A DNA stretch of 64,000 bases from Rhizophagus irregularis (Eukaryota; Glomeromycota; Glomeromycetes; Glomerales; Glomeraceae), in NCBI RefSeq assembly GCF_026210795.1, contig NC_089438.1, positions 682,001 through 746,000 of the forward strand. Reading direction: 5' to 3'. The notes beneath the pieces were generated by a model that worked only from the letters and a program-made list of their open reading frames with translations, was not told the DNA's origin and searched no databases. Each line of letters starts with the position of its first letter. Positions within the stretch are counted from its first letter, which is position 1. This document shows, piece after piece, positions 36,168 to 48,440 of this stretch. Both the position numbers and the translations under genes were made by a program.

Positions 36168-37264
36168 TTATTATGACCCTAAAAGCTTTAATGATCTTAC
36201 CGAGATTGTTTCTGAAGGATCCGCCTTAGTTTATGCTGGATATTGGAAAAATACAAGATTTGCAATTAAAACGAAAGAAGTCATTAATCAAATTAATGAA
36301 GTATGTTAACTATGTTAATTAATTACGAGTTTTTTTTGTTTAAATAATATCAATTTTTTGATAATATACTATTTATATAAATTATCAAAAATTTTTATTT
36401 TTCAAGATTCATTTAACGGGAATTGTTAATCCTCATCCAAATATAATTCAATTTTGTGGTGTTACGAAATTAAAAGGTAAAAATAATAAATATCTATAAT
36501 ACTTTTTAAGAGTATTTCGTTTAACATGTCATGTATTTTTTTATTCTTTTAGGTGAAACGAATTATTCGCTTGTTCTTGAATATACGACTGGCGGAATAT
36601 TAGAAAATATTTAAGGGACGATACTATATCATTTAAATGAGAAAATCAATTAAAGTTTGCTAAAGAAATTGCATATGCGATTTCATGGTTACATGTTGAT
36701 AAGAAAATTGTTCACAGTGATCTTGTAAGATATATTACTTATCAATATTTTATAATTCATTTTATATTACATTATTAAGATTATTAATACATTCTCTCTT
36801 TTTTTTTAAGCATCCTAGTAATATTTTGGTACATAATGATACAATAAAATTGGCAGATTTTGGACGTTCACGTTTAAAAGTATCAGATCATTATACCAAA
36901 GTATTTGGTATAATTCCTTACATGGATCCGAAATCTTTTGAAACTCATTCATATGTTTTAACCGAAAAATCTGATATATATAGTTTAGGAGTGATACTCT
37001 GGGAATTAACATGCGTTCACCATTTGATTTTTAAAATAAAAATTGATATTATTCAAATTAAGCAGGATATTCTTAAAAGAGAAAATCCTATTTCAGAAAC
37101 AAATATTAAATTAGTAACGCTTTATAAAAGTGAGTATAATAAATAACATAATTTTGTAATGTGTTCACAAAACTAATTTTAATTTATTTATATTAATAGA
37201 ATGTTGGAAAAATGAACCAGCTGAAAGACTTGAATATTCATCAAATAATTTCAGAATTAAATAA
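36168..37264 (+). pseudogene. TKL-like kinase pseudogene of another subfamily
   Basis: Exon remains: 36168-36300, 36407-36476, 36553-36724, 36811-37129 and 37200-37264. Readable: EGSALVYAGYWKNTRFAIK (Gly loop degraded, Lys kept), HPNIIQFCGVTKL, YSLVLEYTTGG, KEIAYAISWLHVDKKIVHSD, HPSNILVHNDTIKLADFGRS, GIIPYMDPKSF and KSDIYSLGVILWELT. A frame change and stop follow GGILEN, a TGA replaces a Trp codon, part of the region after WELT is missing, and the last exon ends early. Unlike the main family it has a true D-F-G and H-S-D-L-H-P. It is not a source of active kinase. Confidence 0.85.
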
Positions 37265-38280
37265 TATCGTTGTTCCTATTGATCTTTTGATTTTTGAAAA
37301 AAATAACAATGAATCAATTATACTGTATCAAATAATTTTAATTCTAAAGAAAGTGAATATTAATTGAAAAAAAATGGAAAATGAAGATTCTTACTGAATT
37401 TACCAAGTTGTGATGATTGTTGATGGGAATTCTGATAAATATCAAATGCGAAATATAAAAATTATTTAAGATTAAATTATTTTATTTTGTTTTATTTTTA
37501 GATTTTTTTTTTTATCAAATTTTCTTTCGTATTTGTTACACCGCGTTTTTTTTTATTTCTGGTTTTTCTTTTATTTATTATTGTATACTGTAAATTATTC
37601 ATTTCTTATTTTTTTATATTATTTATAATTTTTATATGAACTTTATTTTTTGATGATAATGATGGGTAATAAAAAATGAACATACAAATATAATAATGAT
37701 TTGATTTCTTTTTCTATATAAAATGTAAAAAATCTAACCATTGACATAAGGATTCATCGCGAAAAAAGGCCATAGGATAGATATCATAATCCTTATTTTT
37801 CTGCCGTTACCACCACCTAACTCACGTTATACATGTTAAATCAAAACGATATTAGCGATATATTTTTTAGCTATACAGTATATACAGAGCATTAGCGAAA
37901 CTTTAATAATATATATTTTTTTTAGCTATACATATAGAACATTTTCAAAGAGATATAATTTCACAATTAGATTAAAATGAATTCTGATAATTAAATTAGA
38001 ACATTATAATGACTTCAATTAATTCTTAAGCAGCTACACTATCATGTAAATAAAAAAAACAAAAAAACTAAAACTAATTACAATCAAGTTTCATAGGAAA
38101 AACATTCAAAATATTTTACGTAAGGAATATCATTACATGTTCTTAACTTTCCTTGAATGTCCAGCGTATATTATATTATTGATTTATTGATTTATTCATC
38201 AGCAAATATATTATAAAATATTTACTAATAATAAAAAATAATTTTTTTTTGAAAATTAAATTGTAAAATGGGTTATCCAA
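37265..38280. other. Intergenic AT-rich
   Basis: No gene or clear repeat. T-rich at about 37480-37640. Confidence 0.5.
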
Positions 38281-38289
38281 GGAGCAGTG

Positions 38290-39700
38290 ATTGTACATGG
38301 GTATGAGCTGTGTGTGCTCCTCATTCATCTGAAGTAGTATGTTGTCATTCACCATTTTCCATCTCTAGAGCATTCCATTTTTGTTGAAGTAAATTGGGGT
38401 ATGTATTATTTATTTCTCAAGTAATCACTCTCCAGAGCTGTTCAGAAAAAAAATCATTTTGATAAAACATGATGGCGTCAGATTAAGGTTAGATATGTCT
38501 TTAACACAAAAAAATCAACCAGTCCTGTACTGGCTTGCTGATGATAATGGCATCGGACCAGAGAGATCTCACCAAGCTTTTCCAGAAATTACATCTCATG
38601 CTGTCATCAATTAATACTTTTAATTGGTCATCTGCCCACATTTGTGTCATTGGGCCATTGGATGAAAAAATTTCATAGATTTGCATTCCCTTCCTATCAA
38701 ATAGAAAATATTAATTTTAAATATTATTAAATAATTGTAAAAAAATAATTTACCTTTCTTCTTTGTATCACGGCTAACAATCTAGCATATTTCCTCTTAT
38801 GTCATATTCGTCTACTAATAGTACATCCCAATACATGATTTTGTACTATATATCGCCCTTTTAATTTGTTAATTGAATATTACATTTTTTCATGTCTCAG
38901 AGTTCTTATAACCCTGCAGGACTGAAAATGCTTTCATTTGTCTGTTATCAGGATCAAGTATAAAATTTGAATTCTATATTACTATTAAAATGTTTTAATT
39001 TATTAATGATTAAACATAATAAGAAAAGTCTTATTATTACGTACTTGGGAACAGTTCACATCCAAAAAGTTTGATGCACATTCATCCGAAGTAGTACTAC
39101 TGTATGTCATTATTCACTATTTCCACCTCCATTACCATCCATTACCATTTCATTTTCTTCTATTAAATAAAAAAAATTAAAATAATTATTAAAAAAAAAT
39201 CATTAAAATTATATTGTAAAAAAATATTGAAAATTATTTACCTCATATATTTCTTTGTATTATGGCTACCATGTTTCTTCCTAGATCATATTTATCCAAT
39301 AATAGTACATTCCCTAATCCATGATTTGGGCCTATTAGCTTTCCTTCAATGTAAAATGGAATGTATATGGAGTCTCACTCCTGACTTGGGTTCCTACATG
39401 GAAATTTTTTATTAGCCTTACTTATCACTTTGAAATGGTGCAAAGAATAATAAATAAATTCAATTTTAATCTGATGAATTTTATATTTTATTACCATAAT
39501 AAACTTCCATCTGAAGTAGTGAGAGAATTGATATCTTTTATTTTTATAAGATACATAACCAATAAATTTATCTTTATCAATAATTTCATTAAGAACCCAA
39601 TCGTTATTTTTACGAATATAGCATTCTTCATTTAATAAGACATTATCATTATTAAGTATCATGAAAGAAGACAAGTATGTCATTGTTAGAATATTCATAT
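38290..39700 (-). pseudogene. Two relics of one unrecognised protein
   Basis: Minus-strand fragments repeat. At 39240-39400: IYIPFYIEGKLIGPNHGLGN then VLLLDKYDLGRNMVAIIQRN. At 38760-38920: GRYIVQNHVLG, then in a shifted frame DVLLVDEYDIRGNMLDC. Upstream and downstream parts also pair: CATTCATC(T/C)GAAGTAGTA near 38320 and 39085. Other readable pieces are IFSSNGPMTQMWADDQLKVL (38501-38686) and LLNEECYIRKNNDWVLNEII (39500-39640). Stops and frame changes are frequent. I do not recognise the protein. The repeated presence suggests a transposon-borne or tandemly copied gene. Confidence 0.45.
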
Positions 39701-42700
39701 AGACTCTTTTTGGTATCCTCCAATAGCTTCATGTCCTCTTTTTCTCTTTTTTCATACTTTTTAAAAATTCTTTTAACGTATAAGTGACTGCGAACAATAA
39801 GTGGTAAAAAATGAGTTCTAGTGCAAACAATTTTCATGAAATAATAATAAATGTATTTAAATATAAAATTAGACAATTTTGAACATAAAATCATAAAATT
39901 TATACATCACTTAATTTATTACACAATGAGATTGGGATTTGTGTACTACATAATACATTACGTCATAAAGGAACCTTGGCAATAAAAATTTGAACTTATT
40001 TTTTCGAGTTTTATTATATTAATGATTAAAACCATTAAATTTATGGGTATAGTATAAAATTATATTCAATTCATTTTAAAAAATAGCTAATAGTTGGTAT
40101 TGCTTTGTTCAGAATGGAAATTTTCTCCATAGTATATTAATCTCATTTTGTTTTAAATAAATACTTTTAATTTTTACAGAAATATTATGATAATTTAATA
40201 AACAATATGAACGCAAACCACTTGTAGCCAACTAATTAATATTAATAGTGAGGTTTTTATGGTTAAGTCTAAAAAATGAGAACAGATGTTAAAAAATGTG
40301 GTATTTAACATAAAATTATTATTTCTCTTTTTTTCTAAGTGACGGAAATATTTGATGTTGAATTTACACTTGAATGTACAGGTTTTCCTAGGATTTTGGA
40401 ATTTCAAAGCTATTATAACCATCGTTTGATTTCAATTTTTTTATCACATCCTCAAACTCTATTAAGCAAATGACGGCTAATATATACAGTAAATATTCTT
40501 CTAGTATAATAATAAGATATACTGATAGTTTATAAATTATACAAGTTAATTTGGTCAAAATAAAATTTTATAATTTCAAAATGATACAAGTTACTGTACA
40601 TATGTACAGTTATCGGAGAATGAATTAAAAATATTAATAATTCATTAATAAAAGAAAACTCTTTATTTCTTGAAATTAAAATAATATCTAATATTATTAA
40701 CTTTCCTCTTACATCAATTGTTAGTATATACATCGTGTACGTCGTGTGTATTTATTATTTAACGAGTTAACATAACCAAAGTAAACAATACCGCCAGAAA
40801 TATCTAAATAAATTATATATACGCGTGTTTTATAAAGAAAAATGGGAGCATCCGCAATCTGGTTAAAAATAAATAAAATTGTGTTTTTTGATATTGGGAA
40901 GATTTTTTCCTTCTTATTGTTGATACATGAGAGTTACTATACAGTAAGTTTAAGTTTTTTCCTATATGGTTTTCATTCATTGATAATGCCCGAAATATCG
41001 GTCTTTCCCACTATCATAATTATAGAATAAACGTGTAAGATAGTAAACTATCTTTTTGTATTTTTACTTTGTTTTATATATTTTTTCGGTTTTCACTTTT
41101 TTTTTGACCGTAAATATTCATTTTTTTTAATCAAACATTGTCTTTTTATATCAAAGACCTGTAAGGAGAGTTTACTAATAGGGTTTTATATCTTGTATGC
41201 AGTATTATATTAAAGTAAAGAATTTCATGTTAGCGGCTAAATTTACTGGAGTGTTATAAGTTTTTATTTTTCTAAATTTGAATTGATGATCAAGTATAAG
41301 CAGTATTTAAAAGGAATATATTTACCTGACACTTAAACAGTATCTCCTTATTTTCTAACTTTTTATAGCTTTTTTTTTTAAAAAAAGGTAAACCTTTCAT
41401 ATTCTCTATACTGATCATCGTTATACAAGACTGTTCGTCTAAATTAGTGTAAATTGTAATCGAATTTTGCGTCTCTTCAACGTCTATGTTTGAAAATTAC
41501 GTAAAAAAGAATGTGAGAATCACAGTATACAGTATACATAATACAGGTAGTATATTATTTCCATACAATTTATTGTATTGATTTTTTTGGATTATAATTA
41601 AAATATTTAGTACATTTAAAGTTGATGCTCACGTGAATGTTTGGTCATTCAAATATATAACAATGTTCTAATTTTAATAAAAATTTATAGCAAAAATAAT
41701 AAAAATCATAATTATGAACAAGTACAAACATTATTATATAGACCAGTAAAAATCAGATACTTGACTTGAAAGTGCAATACTTCATATAACTATAAAATAT
41801 CAACAATAACTTTCCCAATATGAAACGTCATTAATGATGATTAAACTATTTTTTTTGATATTATTATATAACTAGAGTAATTTTAAAATGATATCTTTAC
41901 TAAGGCAAATTATAATGTATTGTTTATTTTATTATAAATTTAATTAGTTTATTTTTAATAAATAGTTAAATTGTTTTTTTATTAAAGATTAGGCGATGAC
42001 GTCGTTCATGACTGTCGTCTGATAACTTGACAACCCGTTTGACCAATTAATATCTTATGTCAGCTTATTAATAATTTCACTTTATAAATTAAAAAGAAAT
42101 TTGAAATTTCTAAACTATAATAAATTGTCATTTTCAGTAGAAATGTTGGTAATCTGAAATGACTTTTCTTTTTAATTTTTGTTATGTGATCGGTGTATCC
42201 AGTTCATAAATGGTCAATACCTAAATTGACAACATTTCCGAAAAAGGTAATAGTGAAGATAACATGAAACAATCAATATATTGATTAGGATCGAATCGCT
42301 TATTATCACTTATTAGAATTTCATTTTATATATTCGTTTTATACTTGTGTTCGAATTCACTTAGTTTCGTTTTTTGTCGATTTAACTTTATCATTTGATC
42401 CTTTTATTTTTGACTTCATTTATTTGATCCTTTATCTTTCTTATTGTTTTGATTTGTTTCATTTTCGATCCTTGCTTAATTTAATAATCCTTTCATTTGC
42501 ATTGTTTTTCAGTTTTTCCATTAGTTTTTAGGATACAAGTGATTTAGTATAATTTTTAATTTTATAATTCGATAATTAAAATCTTTTAAAATATTTTTGT
42601 ATAAATAACAAAATTATTTTTCGTTTATACATAAAATAATAATAAATTTATTCAAAAAGTGATAATTTAATTTGACATTACATTACATACTGTATGCTAG

Positions 42701-42924
42701 ATCTTTTACGTCAAAAATAAAGTTACTATTAATATTATTGGTAGTTTAAAAATAACATTAATTTACATAATAAATAAACAATCAAAAGCTAACCAATTTA
42801 TAATTTATTTTTATTAAACCAAAATATTACATACAAAACCCTTAAATAATAGCTAGTATAAAAAAAATAATTTAATAATATAATTTTAATTAAACTAAAT
42901 TCTTTGAATCTTATAAAAAAAAAA
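39701..42924. other. Intergenic desert
   Basis: 3.2 kb without a supported gene. Short open frames (for example 40842-41030) are of chance length and have hydrophobic, unremarkable content. The right end (about 42740-42924) is the 3' flank of the next kinase and is repeated at about 48270-48440. Confidence 0.5.
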
Positions 42925-44768
42925 TCATTCAGAATTATTTTCATCATCTTGATTAATTTCATTAAGATCTACAAAATAAGTAAAATTAATAAGTATTAGC
43001 AAAATAAAGAACTAAAGAATAAATATCTTACCTAATTCGTTTAATTGACAATCTAAACATTCTGAATCTATAAATTAATTAACATAATATTAAACAATAT
43101 AAAGATTTAATAATTATATTGATTGCCAATAGAAATAATTACTTACGTAATGTTGTTTTAGTAGCATCTATTAAAAAATAAAGTCATTAGTAATGTAAAC
43201 TATTTTTTTGGTTACCAAAGTAAAGTTAAATTATATTACCTGAATTTACTGGTTCTGGAAGATTTTTGAAATTTAAAAGTCTACTAGTGTAGATTGATTG
43301 TGGATGTGTTTGAATGTTATTGGATCTTTTTTCACTTGTTCTGTTTAATTTGATCTTATTATTATATTCCTTTACTTGAGATTCAGTATCAATATCTTCA
43401 TATACTTGAGATTCAGTACTATTACTATTTTTATACCAATAATTATACCATTTATTTAGTGTTTGATACAATTCCTTAGCAGTTGGTCTATTTTCTGCTT
43501 TAGCGTCCCAGCATTTAGTAATCAAATCTGTAAGTAATTTTGGTGTATATTTAAAAATATTTGGTCTAAGTCCTTTACATATTTTAATAGCCAAAGCATG
43601 ATTATGAGGAATATTATTATAAGGAGTTTCTTCAGATATATATTCATTCATCATTATTCCAAATGAATAAATATCAGATGCTTTTGTATATTGATATCCA
43701 CGTAAAACTTCTGGTGCCATATAAGGTAATACTCCATAGATTCCTTCCTGTTTAACTGATTGATTTTCATTATTTGCTGGTTGGCACATTCCTAAATCAC
43801 TTATAAATGTACCTTCACTACCATTATATAATATATTGCCTGAATGAAAATCTTTATGAACTTTTCCAGCATTATGGATATCTAGAAGTCCCATTGCAAT
43901 TCGTAATAATTCTTCAATTTTTGAATAATAACCTGATTCATTATTGAGATAGTAATTTCTCAAATTTCCATTTTTACAATATTCTAAAACCATCATATAA
44001 TCTTTGGTATCTGGATCTTGAGTTATTCCATAACATTGAATAACATTCCAAAGATAAATCTGAAGATGAGTTTTAATCTAATAAAAATATTGAAAGGAAA
44101 AAATTTTAATAAATAAATAAAATAATATTAAATAATTAAATTACATTTTTATTTAAATTACCTCATTTAAAAATTCTGTACTTATACAAGATGAATTATC
44201 CAAACTTTTTAATGCAACTTTTATATTACTATCCCTTTTCCATTTTTGATTTTCAATATCCCAGTATTTAATATATCCTTCAGGCAAATCAGCCGAATAA
44301 ATTTTACCAAATCCACCTCTGGTAATATAAGTAACATCTTTAAAATTTTCAAAAGGTATCCATTCAAGATATCTTAAATAATACACAGCATTAAGTTGTG
44401 ATTGTTTTATAAATTTATCAATATCTTTATTTCCACTAGTCCAATTTTTAAAGTTATCCTTAAATCTTTTAGCATTACAAGGTTGACACCATTTTTTTCC
44501 TGTGCCAGGTTTATTACATTCTCCACATATTCCATATACTTGTTTTCTTTTTTCTAAGTCATTCATATAAACTACTTTAAAATTTGCCTCTTCTATTAAT
44601 TCAGTAGTTGAAATTGTAACATGTAACTTATAAAGTAAGTAATTAAAAAAATTCTATTATTACTCAAAAAATAATGTTATTAATAATAATGATAAAGTGA
44701 ACTGTTTTTACCTGATGTTCAATATTGAATCCCTTCCATAAATCTTTAAGATTTTCTTTAGAATTCAT
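42925..44768 (-). CDS. TKL-like protein kinase with N-terminal CxxC knuckle
   Basis: Six exons on the minus strand: 44712-44768, 44162-44626, 43240-44077, 43147-43167, 43032-43067 and 42925-42968, giving 486 residues. N-terminus MNSKENLKDLWKGF; knuckle CGECNKPGTGKKWCQPC; Gly loop TRGGFGKIYSADL; VALK lysine; H-K-D-F-H-S-G-N; D-L-G; MAPEVLRG; SDIYSFGIMMNE; HPQSIYTSRLL; acidic DLNEINQDDENNSE tail. The linker after the kinase core has an expanded acidic/serine insert (NSTESQVYEDIDTESQ) absent from relatives, with TESQV duplicated. The short exons 4 and 5 read DATKTTL and HSECLDCQLNEL, more diverged than in paralogues. The ORF is intact and the non-RD motif is shared. The gene and about 1 kb of flank on either side resemble 48.2-51.4 kb. 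Confidence 0.92.
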
Positions 44769-44902
44769 TTTGGATATTTACATAAGATTTGGGTTGTATA
44801 TATATAGATTGCAATTTATTTATTAAATTCAAAGATAACAAATAACGTTACTTTAATAAATGAAGCGTAAAAAAAAAAAAAAAAAAAAATTAACGGAGTT
44901 CG

Positions 44903-44950
44903 GGTAAATTTATTCGCAAATAAACTCTCGTGCAGCATGTGTAACATTCA
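44903..44950 (-). promoter_or_regulatory. Conserved upstream block of kinase family
   Basis: About 135-185 bp upstream of the ATG. On the coding strand it reads TGTTACACATGCTGCACGAG, then AGTTTATTTGCGAATAAATTTA. A 20-odd A run follows at 44869-44889, and TATATATAC lies nearer the ATG. Confidence 0.5.
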
Positions 44951-46248
44951 AAATTTTGATACAAAAATTCTATATATAGTATTAATCTGATGATAAAAAC
45001 AAAATACGCTATTGATCGGTATAAAACAATCGATTGAATGAAACCAAATAAAAAAAATTTTCAGCCCAATAACTTGCTGTAACTTGTTTCGTTGAAACAA
45101 GGATTAATGTAGTTTAAATCAAATATAACAATCAATATGATTTAGGTAAAATTAGATATATTAGCGTTAATTATAAATAAATAAATACAATGAAAAATGA
45201 ATAATAATAAAAAATAAATTGATAAATAAAAAATGAATAAATAATAAAAATAAAAATTCAACTTTAAGAAACTGAAAAAATAAAATATTTTCTAAAAAAT
45301 TGAAACCTTTTTTTTTAATTTGAAAAAAAAACTGAAAAATAAAAAACAAATTTTTTTTTCTATAAGAACCAAAGATATTTTAAAAAAAAAAATTCCCGGT
45401 TATAAGAACTTAAAAACGTATTAATTTCCAGTTTATAAAGTTTATAAAAACCTATAATAAATATGGAATAAATTGGGCGCAGAAAATTATTTATACGGGA
45501 TGGTATCATGGTAATCTAAGTATGATCAAAATTTTACCCATGGTAGTTAGTAAACGGTATCACAGCCTCGATCTGGGGTTATCATCCAATAAAGTCACAT
45601 GCCGATCATTTTTATAATAAATCGAAATTTGTTGAATAAATAACCGTCAGATGATTCAGATGATTACAAAATTGATAGATTATCATGTGTTCTATCAATT
45701 TCTATCTTACTTTCTATTTTAATACTTTCTTTTTATTTTATATTACACGCAAAATTACCTTAAAAAAAGTACTTTTTTGAGATAGAAGTTGAAGAAGAGA
45801 GAAAGACATACTTTTGACAATGATAGTATATGCAAAATTACGCGAAGAAAAAAGTTTTCTCAGTTTTTAGGCAGTTTTTGTGTAAAATGTAAAAAACAAA
45901 TTTTTCTATTACGACAAAGAAAAAGGTACATAAAGCTCATTTATTTTAATATTCTCTTGTATTTACAGTCCTTTTAACTATATTTGTTGGTTATAAAATT
46001 ATAATATACTTACACTAATTTCCACAAATCTACTCTTTAGGTGGGTTGAAGTTATTTTAGAATTTCTTATTTTTAACTTAGTATTTTTGTTTAAGATGAG
46101 TTTTGTTTGATGATTTTCAATTTATAATAGTAAATACCTAAATCACCAATTAATCTTCCATTGTGTACAGTAGATTGAATAAATTGATAATTTCTTCAAT
46201 GATTTCTTAATAAGCGATGAATAATGGAGTAAATGGAGGGACAATTAT
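44951..46248. other. Intergenic; left part duplicated near 50.4-51.4 kb
   Basis: About 45000-45480 shares blocks with 50440-51370: TGATCGG(T/C)ATAAAA, TTAATTATAAATAAATAAAT, and AAATATGGAATA(A/G)ATTGGG. No gene. Confidence 0.5.
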
Positions 46249-46590
46249 TTTGTTTTCTTTCATGTTGCTATTACTTTTTGTATCTGATATACTAGGTTTA
46301 TTTTTTTTTGTGTAGGTTGAATAATAGTTAAAAATAATTTTTTAATGATTTCTTTATCTTCGTCACTTCGTGATGGAGTTGAATCAGTTGATCGTTGATC
46401 GGGTAAAACTATTAGTTGATCGATGAAAATAAGTTGATAAATAAAGGTAGGATGATTGTTTTTCTTTCATGTTACCATTACTTTTTTGTATTTCATATAG
46501 GGGCTATTTGTTTTTTTTTGCGTAGGGTAATAATAGCTAAAAATAATTTTTTGATGATTTCTTTATTTTCATGATGGAGTTGATGTGAAA
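46249..46590 (+). repeat. Two-copy direct repeat of about 200 bp spacing
   Basis: Units starting TTTTCTTTCATGTT at about 46253 and 46458 share the order: TACTTTTTGTAT, TAATAATAG(T/C)TAAAAATAAT, GATGATTTCTTTAT and GATGGAGTTGA. The copies differ at many sites, so the duplication is old. Confidence 0.7.
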
Positions 46591-47059
46591 TTAGTAAACA
46601 AGTTGATTACTCATATAAGTTAATTTATTTTTTGGATAGGATAGATTTATTTTTCTAATGTAAATTTGATTCTCTTTTCTATGTATAATAGAAATTTCTT
46701 TACCAATTTTTATAAATAAATACTAGATTTACCCTTTTAACGTAAAAATTTGATTTATCTTTTTACCAGATTCATTTTTTTTCATATAAAATTAAAATAT
46801 TTTACACCCCAAAAAATTTTTCGATTAATCCTATTTTGGTTAAAATTAATATAATGTATTAAAGTTACATTACGCTAATTGTTTCAATATATCATTAATT
46901 TCAATTATAAAAAAGAACTTTCAATATTTTAATTAAAAAATAATTGATTTTTCACAAATTTTCATAGTAATGGACCGGTCGTATAACAGTAGATTGGAGT
47001 TAGAGTTTAAGTATCAGTTGCTTTTTCATTGATAGATAACATGATTCTCATATTCCAAG

Positions 47060-47325
47060 TAGGGATGGCAACGGTCGGTTATGGTCGGTTATGGTCGGTT
47101 ATAATCAGTTATAGAAATTTAAACAGTCGGTTATGGTCGGTTAAAAAATCAGTTAAACGGTCGGTTAAACGGTCGGTTATACCATTTTACTTAAATAATT
47201 AGTCAAATGGTCGGTTAAACGGTTAAAAATGGTCGGTCAAATGTTTAAATGGTCGGTCAAACGGTCAGTTAAATGTGGTTAAACGGTCGGTTAAACGGTT
47301 ATGATTATAACCGTTGCCATCCCTA
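47060..47325. mobile_element. hAT-type MITE filled with GGTCGGTTA repeats
   Basis: A 266-bp element with ends TAGGGATGGCAACGGT in perfect inversion and an 8-bp target duplication ATTCCAAG (47052-47059 and 47326-47333). TAGGGATGGCAA is typical of hAT-Ac termini. Almost the whole interior is GGTCGGTTATGG or GGTCGGTTAAAC units, more than a dozen, mostly in one orientation. Confidence 0.92.
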
Positions 47326-47648
47326 ATTCCAAGTTTTTCTCTGAATCTATTAAATAAAATAAATCTAACAAAAAAAATAATTTTTTTTTTTTGTTTTTAA
47401 TCAGAAAATGCGTTATATTTTACTAGTTTTTGTTTAAAGCTTTAAATTTTTTATTGTATTTGGTAAATTTTAAGTTTCTCTCACCTTTTATTTCTTTTAA
47501 TATTAAAAAATACACCAACTTTCTGGCAAAGATTGAAGTTGAATAATAAAAAAGTACGAGAGTTTTTTTTTTTTTAAGAAGAATATAGAAGCGGGTCACA
47601 ATAGGTTGTTAGATCGATTAGATTGTGTAAGTGATGTTCCTTAATGTA

Positions 47649-47768
47649 CAGTGAGGGTGCACGATATTAACGTACAAACTGGCCGGAATTAACGTTAACG
47701 CTATCACGTGCAAGTGCATAACCCCTAAACTCGGGCCAGTTTGTACGTTAAAATTGTACACCCCACTG
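47649..47768. mobile_element. 120-bp Tc1/mariner-like palindromic MITE
   Basis: Ends CAGTGAGGGTGCACGATATT and CAGTGGGGTGTACAATTTTA, both continuing into AACGTACAAACTGGCC, form inverted arms of about 40 bp with TA on both sides. The palindrome extends a few bases outward (CCTTAA/TTAAGG), which may be chance. Confidence 0.8.
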
Positions 47769-48440
47769 TACGTTAAGGACGCGAGGCTGATCAAATTTTT
47801 TCATTTTAACAAAATTTCAGGCCGACATTACGAAATTGGCCAGAATTAACAAAATTTCAGCCAGAATTATGAATTATTGATCGGCAAATTATACCAGATT
47901 TAAATATTTTTGGCCAACTTTAATTATATGTACTGTATAATTAAACACCACAATTTATTTTTGTCAACTTTAATGAAAAAAATTTGCCTTTATTTATTGT
48001 GACATTTCCAGTGACTGTTACAGAATTATTTATAAAATAATTTCAGTTTTTCTATCACTTCAATAAAATTAAATTAAGAAATGCCTTTTTAACTTATCAT
48101 TATCATAATATGTCCATTATTGAATATGATACTTGAAATTATATCACTATCTGATCAAATTGAAAGAGATGTTTGAGAATGGCAGAATCGCCTTAATTTG
48201 GTATTACATTCAGTACTGTATGTTAAATATTTTGTAACAAAATACTAGTAATTACTGGATAGTTGGAAATAAACTAATTTACATAAATTGAATTGAACAG
48301 TCAGTAGCTAACCAATTTTTAATTTATTTTTGTTAAACCCAAATATTACATACAAAACCATAATAACTATTATAAAAAAATAATTTAATAATATAATTTT
48401 AATTACTGCAAACTAAATTCTTTGAATCTTATAAAAAAAA
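47769..48440. other. Intergenic with GGCCAGAATTA motifs
   Basis: GGCCAGAATTA and close variants occur at about 47838 and 47866, and similar motifs lie inside the MITE at 28856-29179. From about 48270 the sequence is the duplicated 3' flank of the next kinase. No gene. Confidence 0.45.

Noticed and set aside
40842-41030. 62-codon plus-strand open frame
   Set aside because: Chance length in AT-rich DNA, no splice continuation and no recognisable motif.
45167-45349. Phe/Ile-rich minus-strand open frame as a membrane peptide
   Set aside because: It is the complement of an A-rich repeat block upstream of a kinase gene, and its counterpart at 50500-50682 is not conserved as protein.
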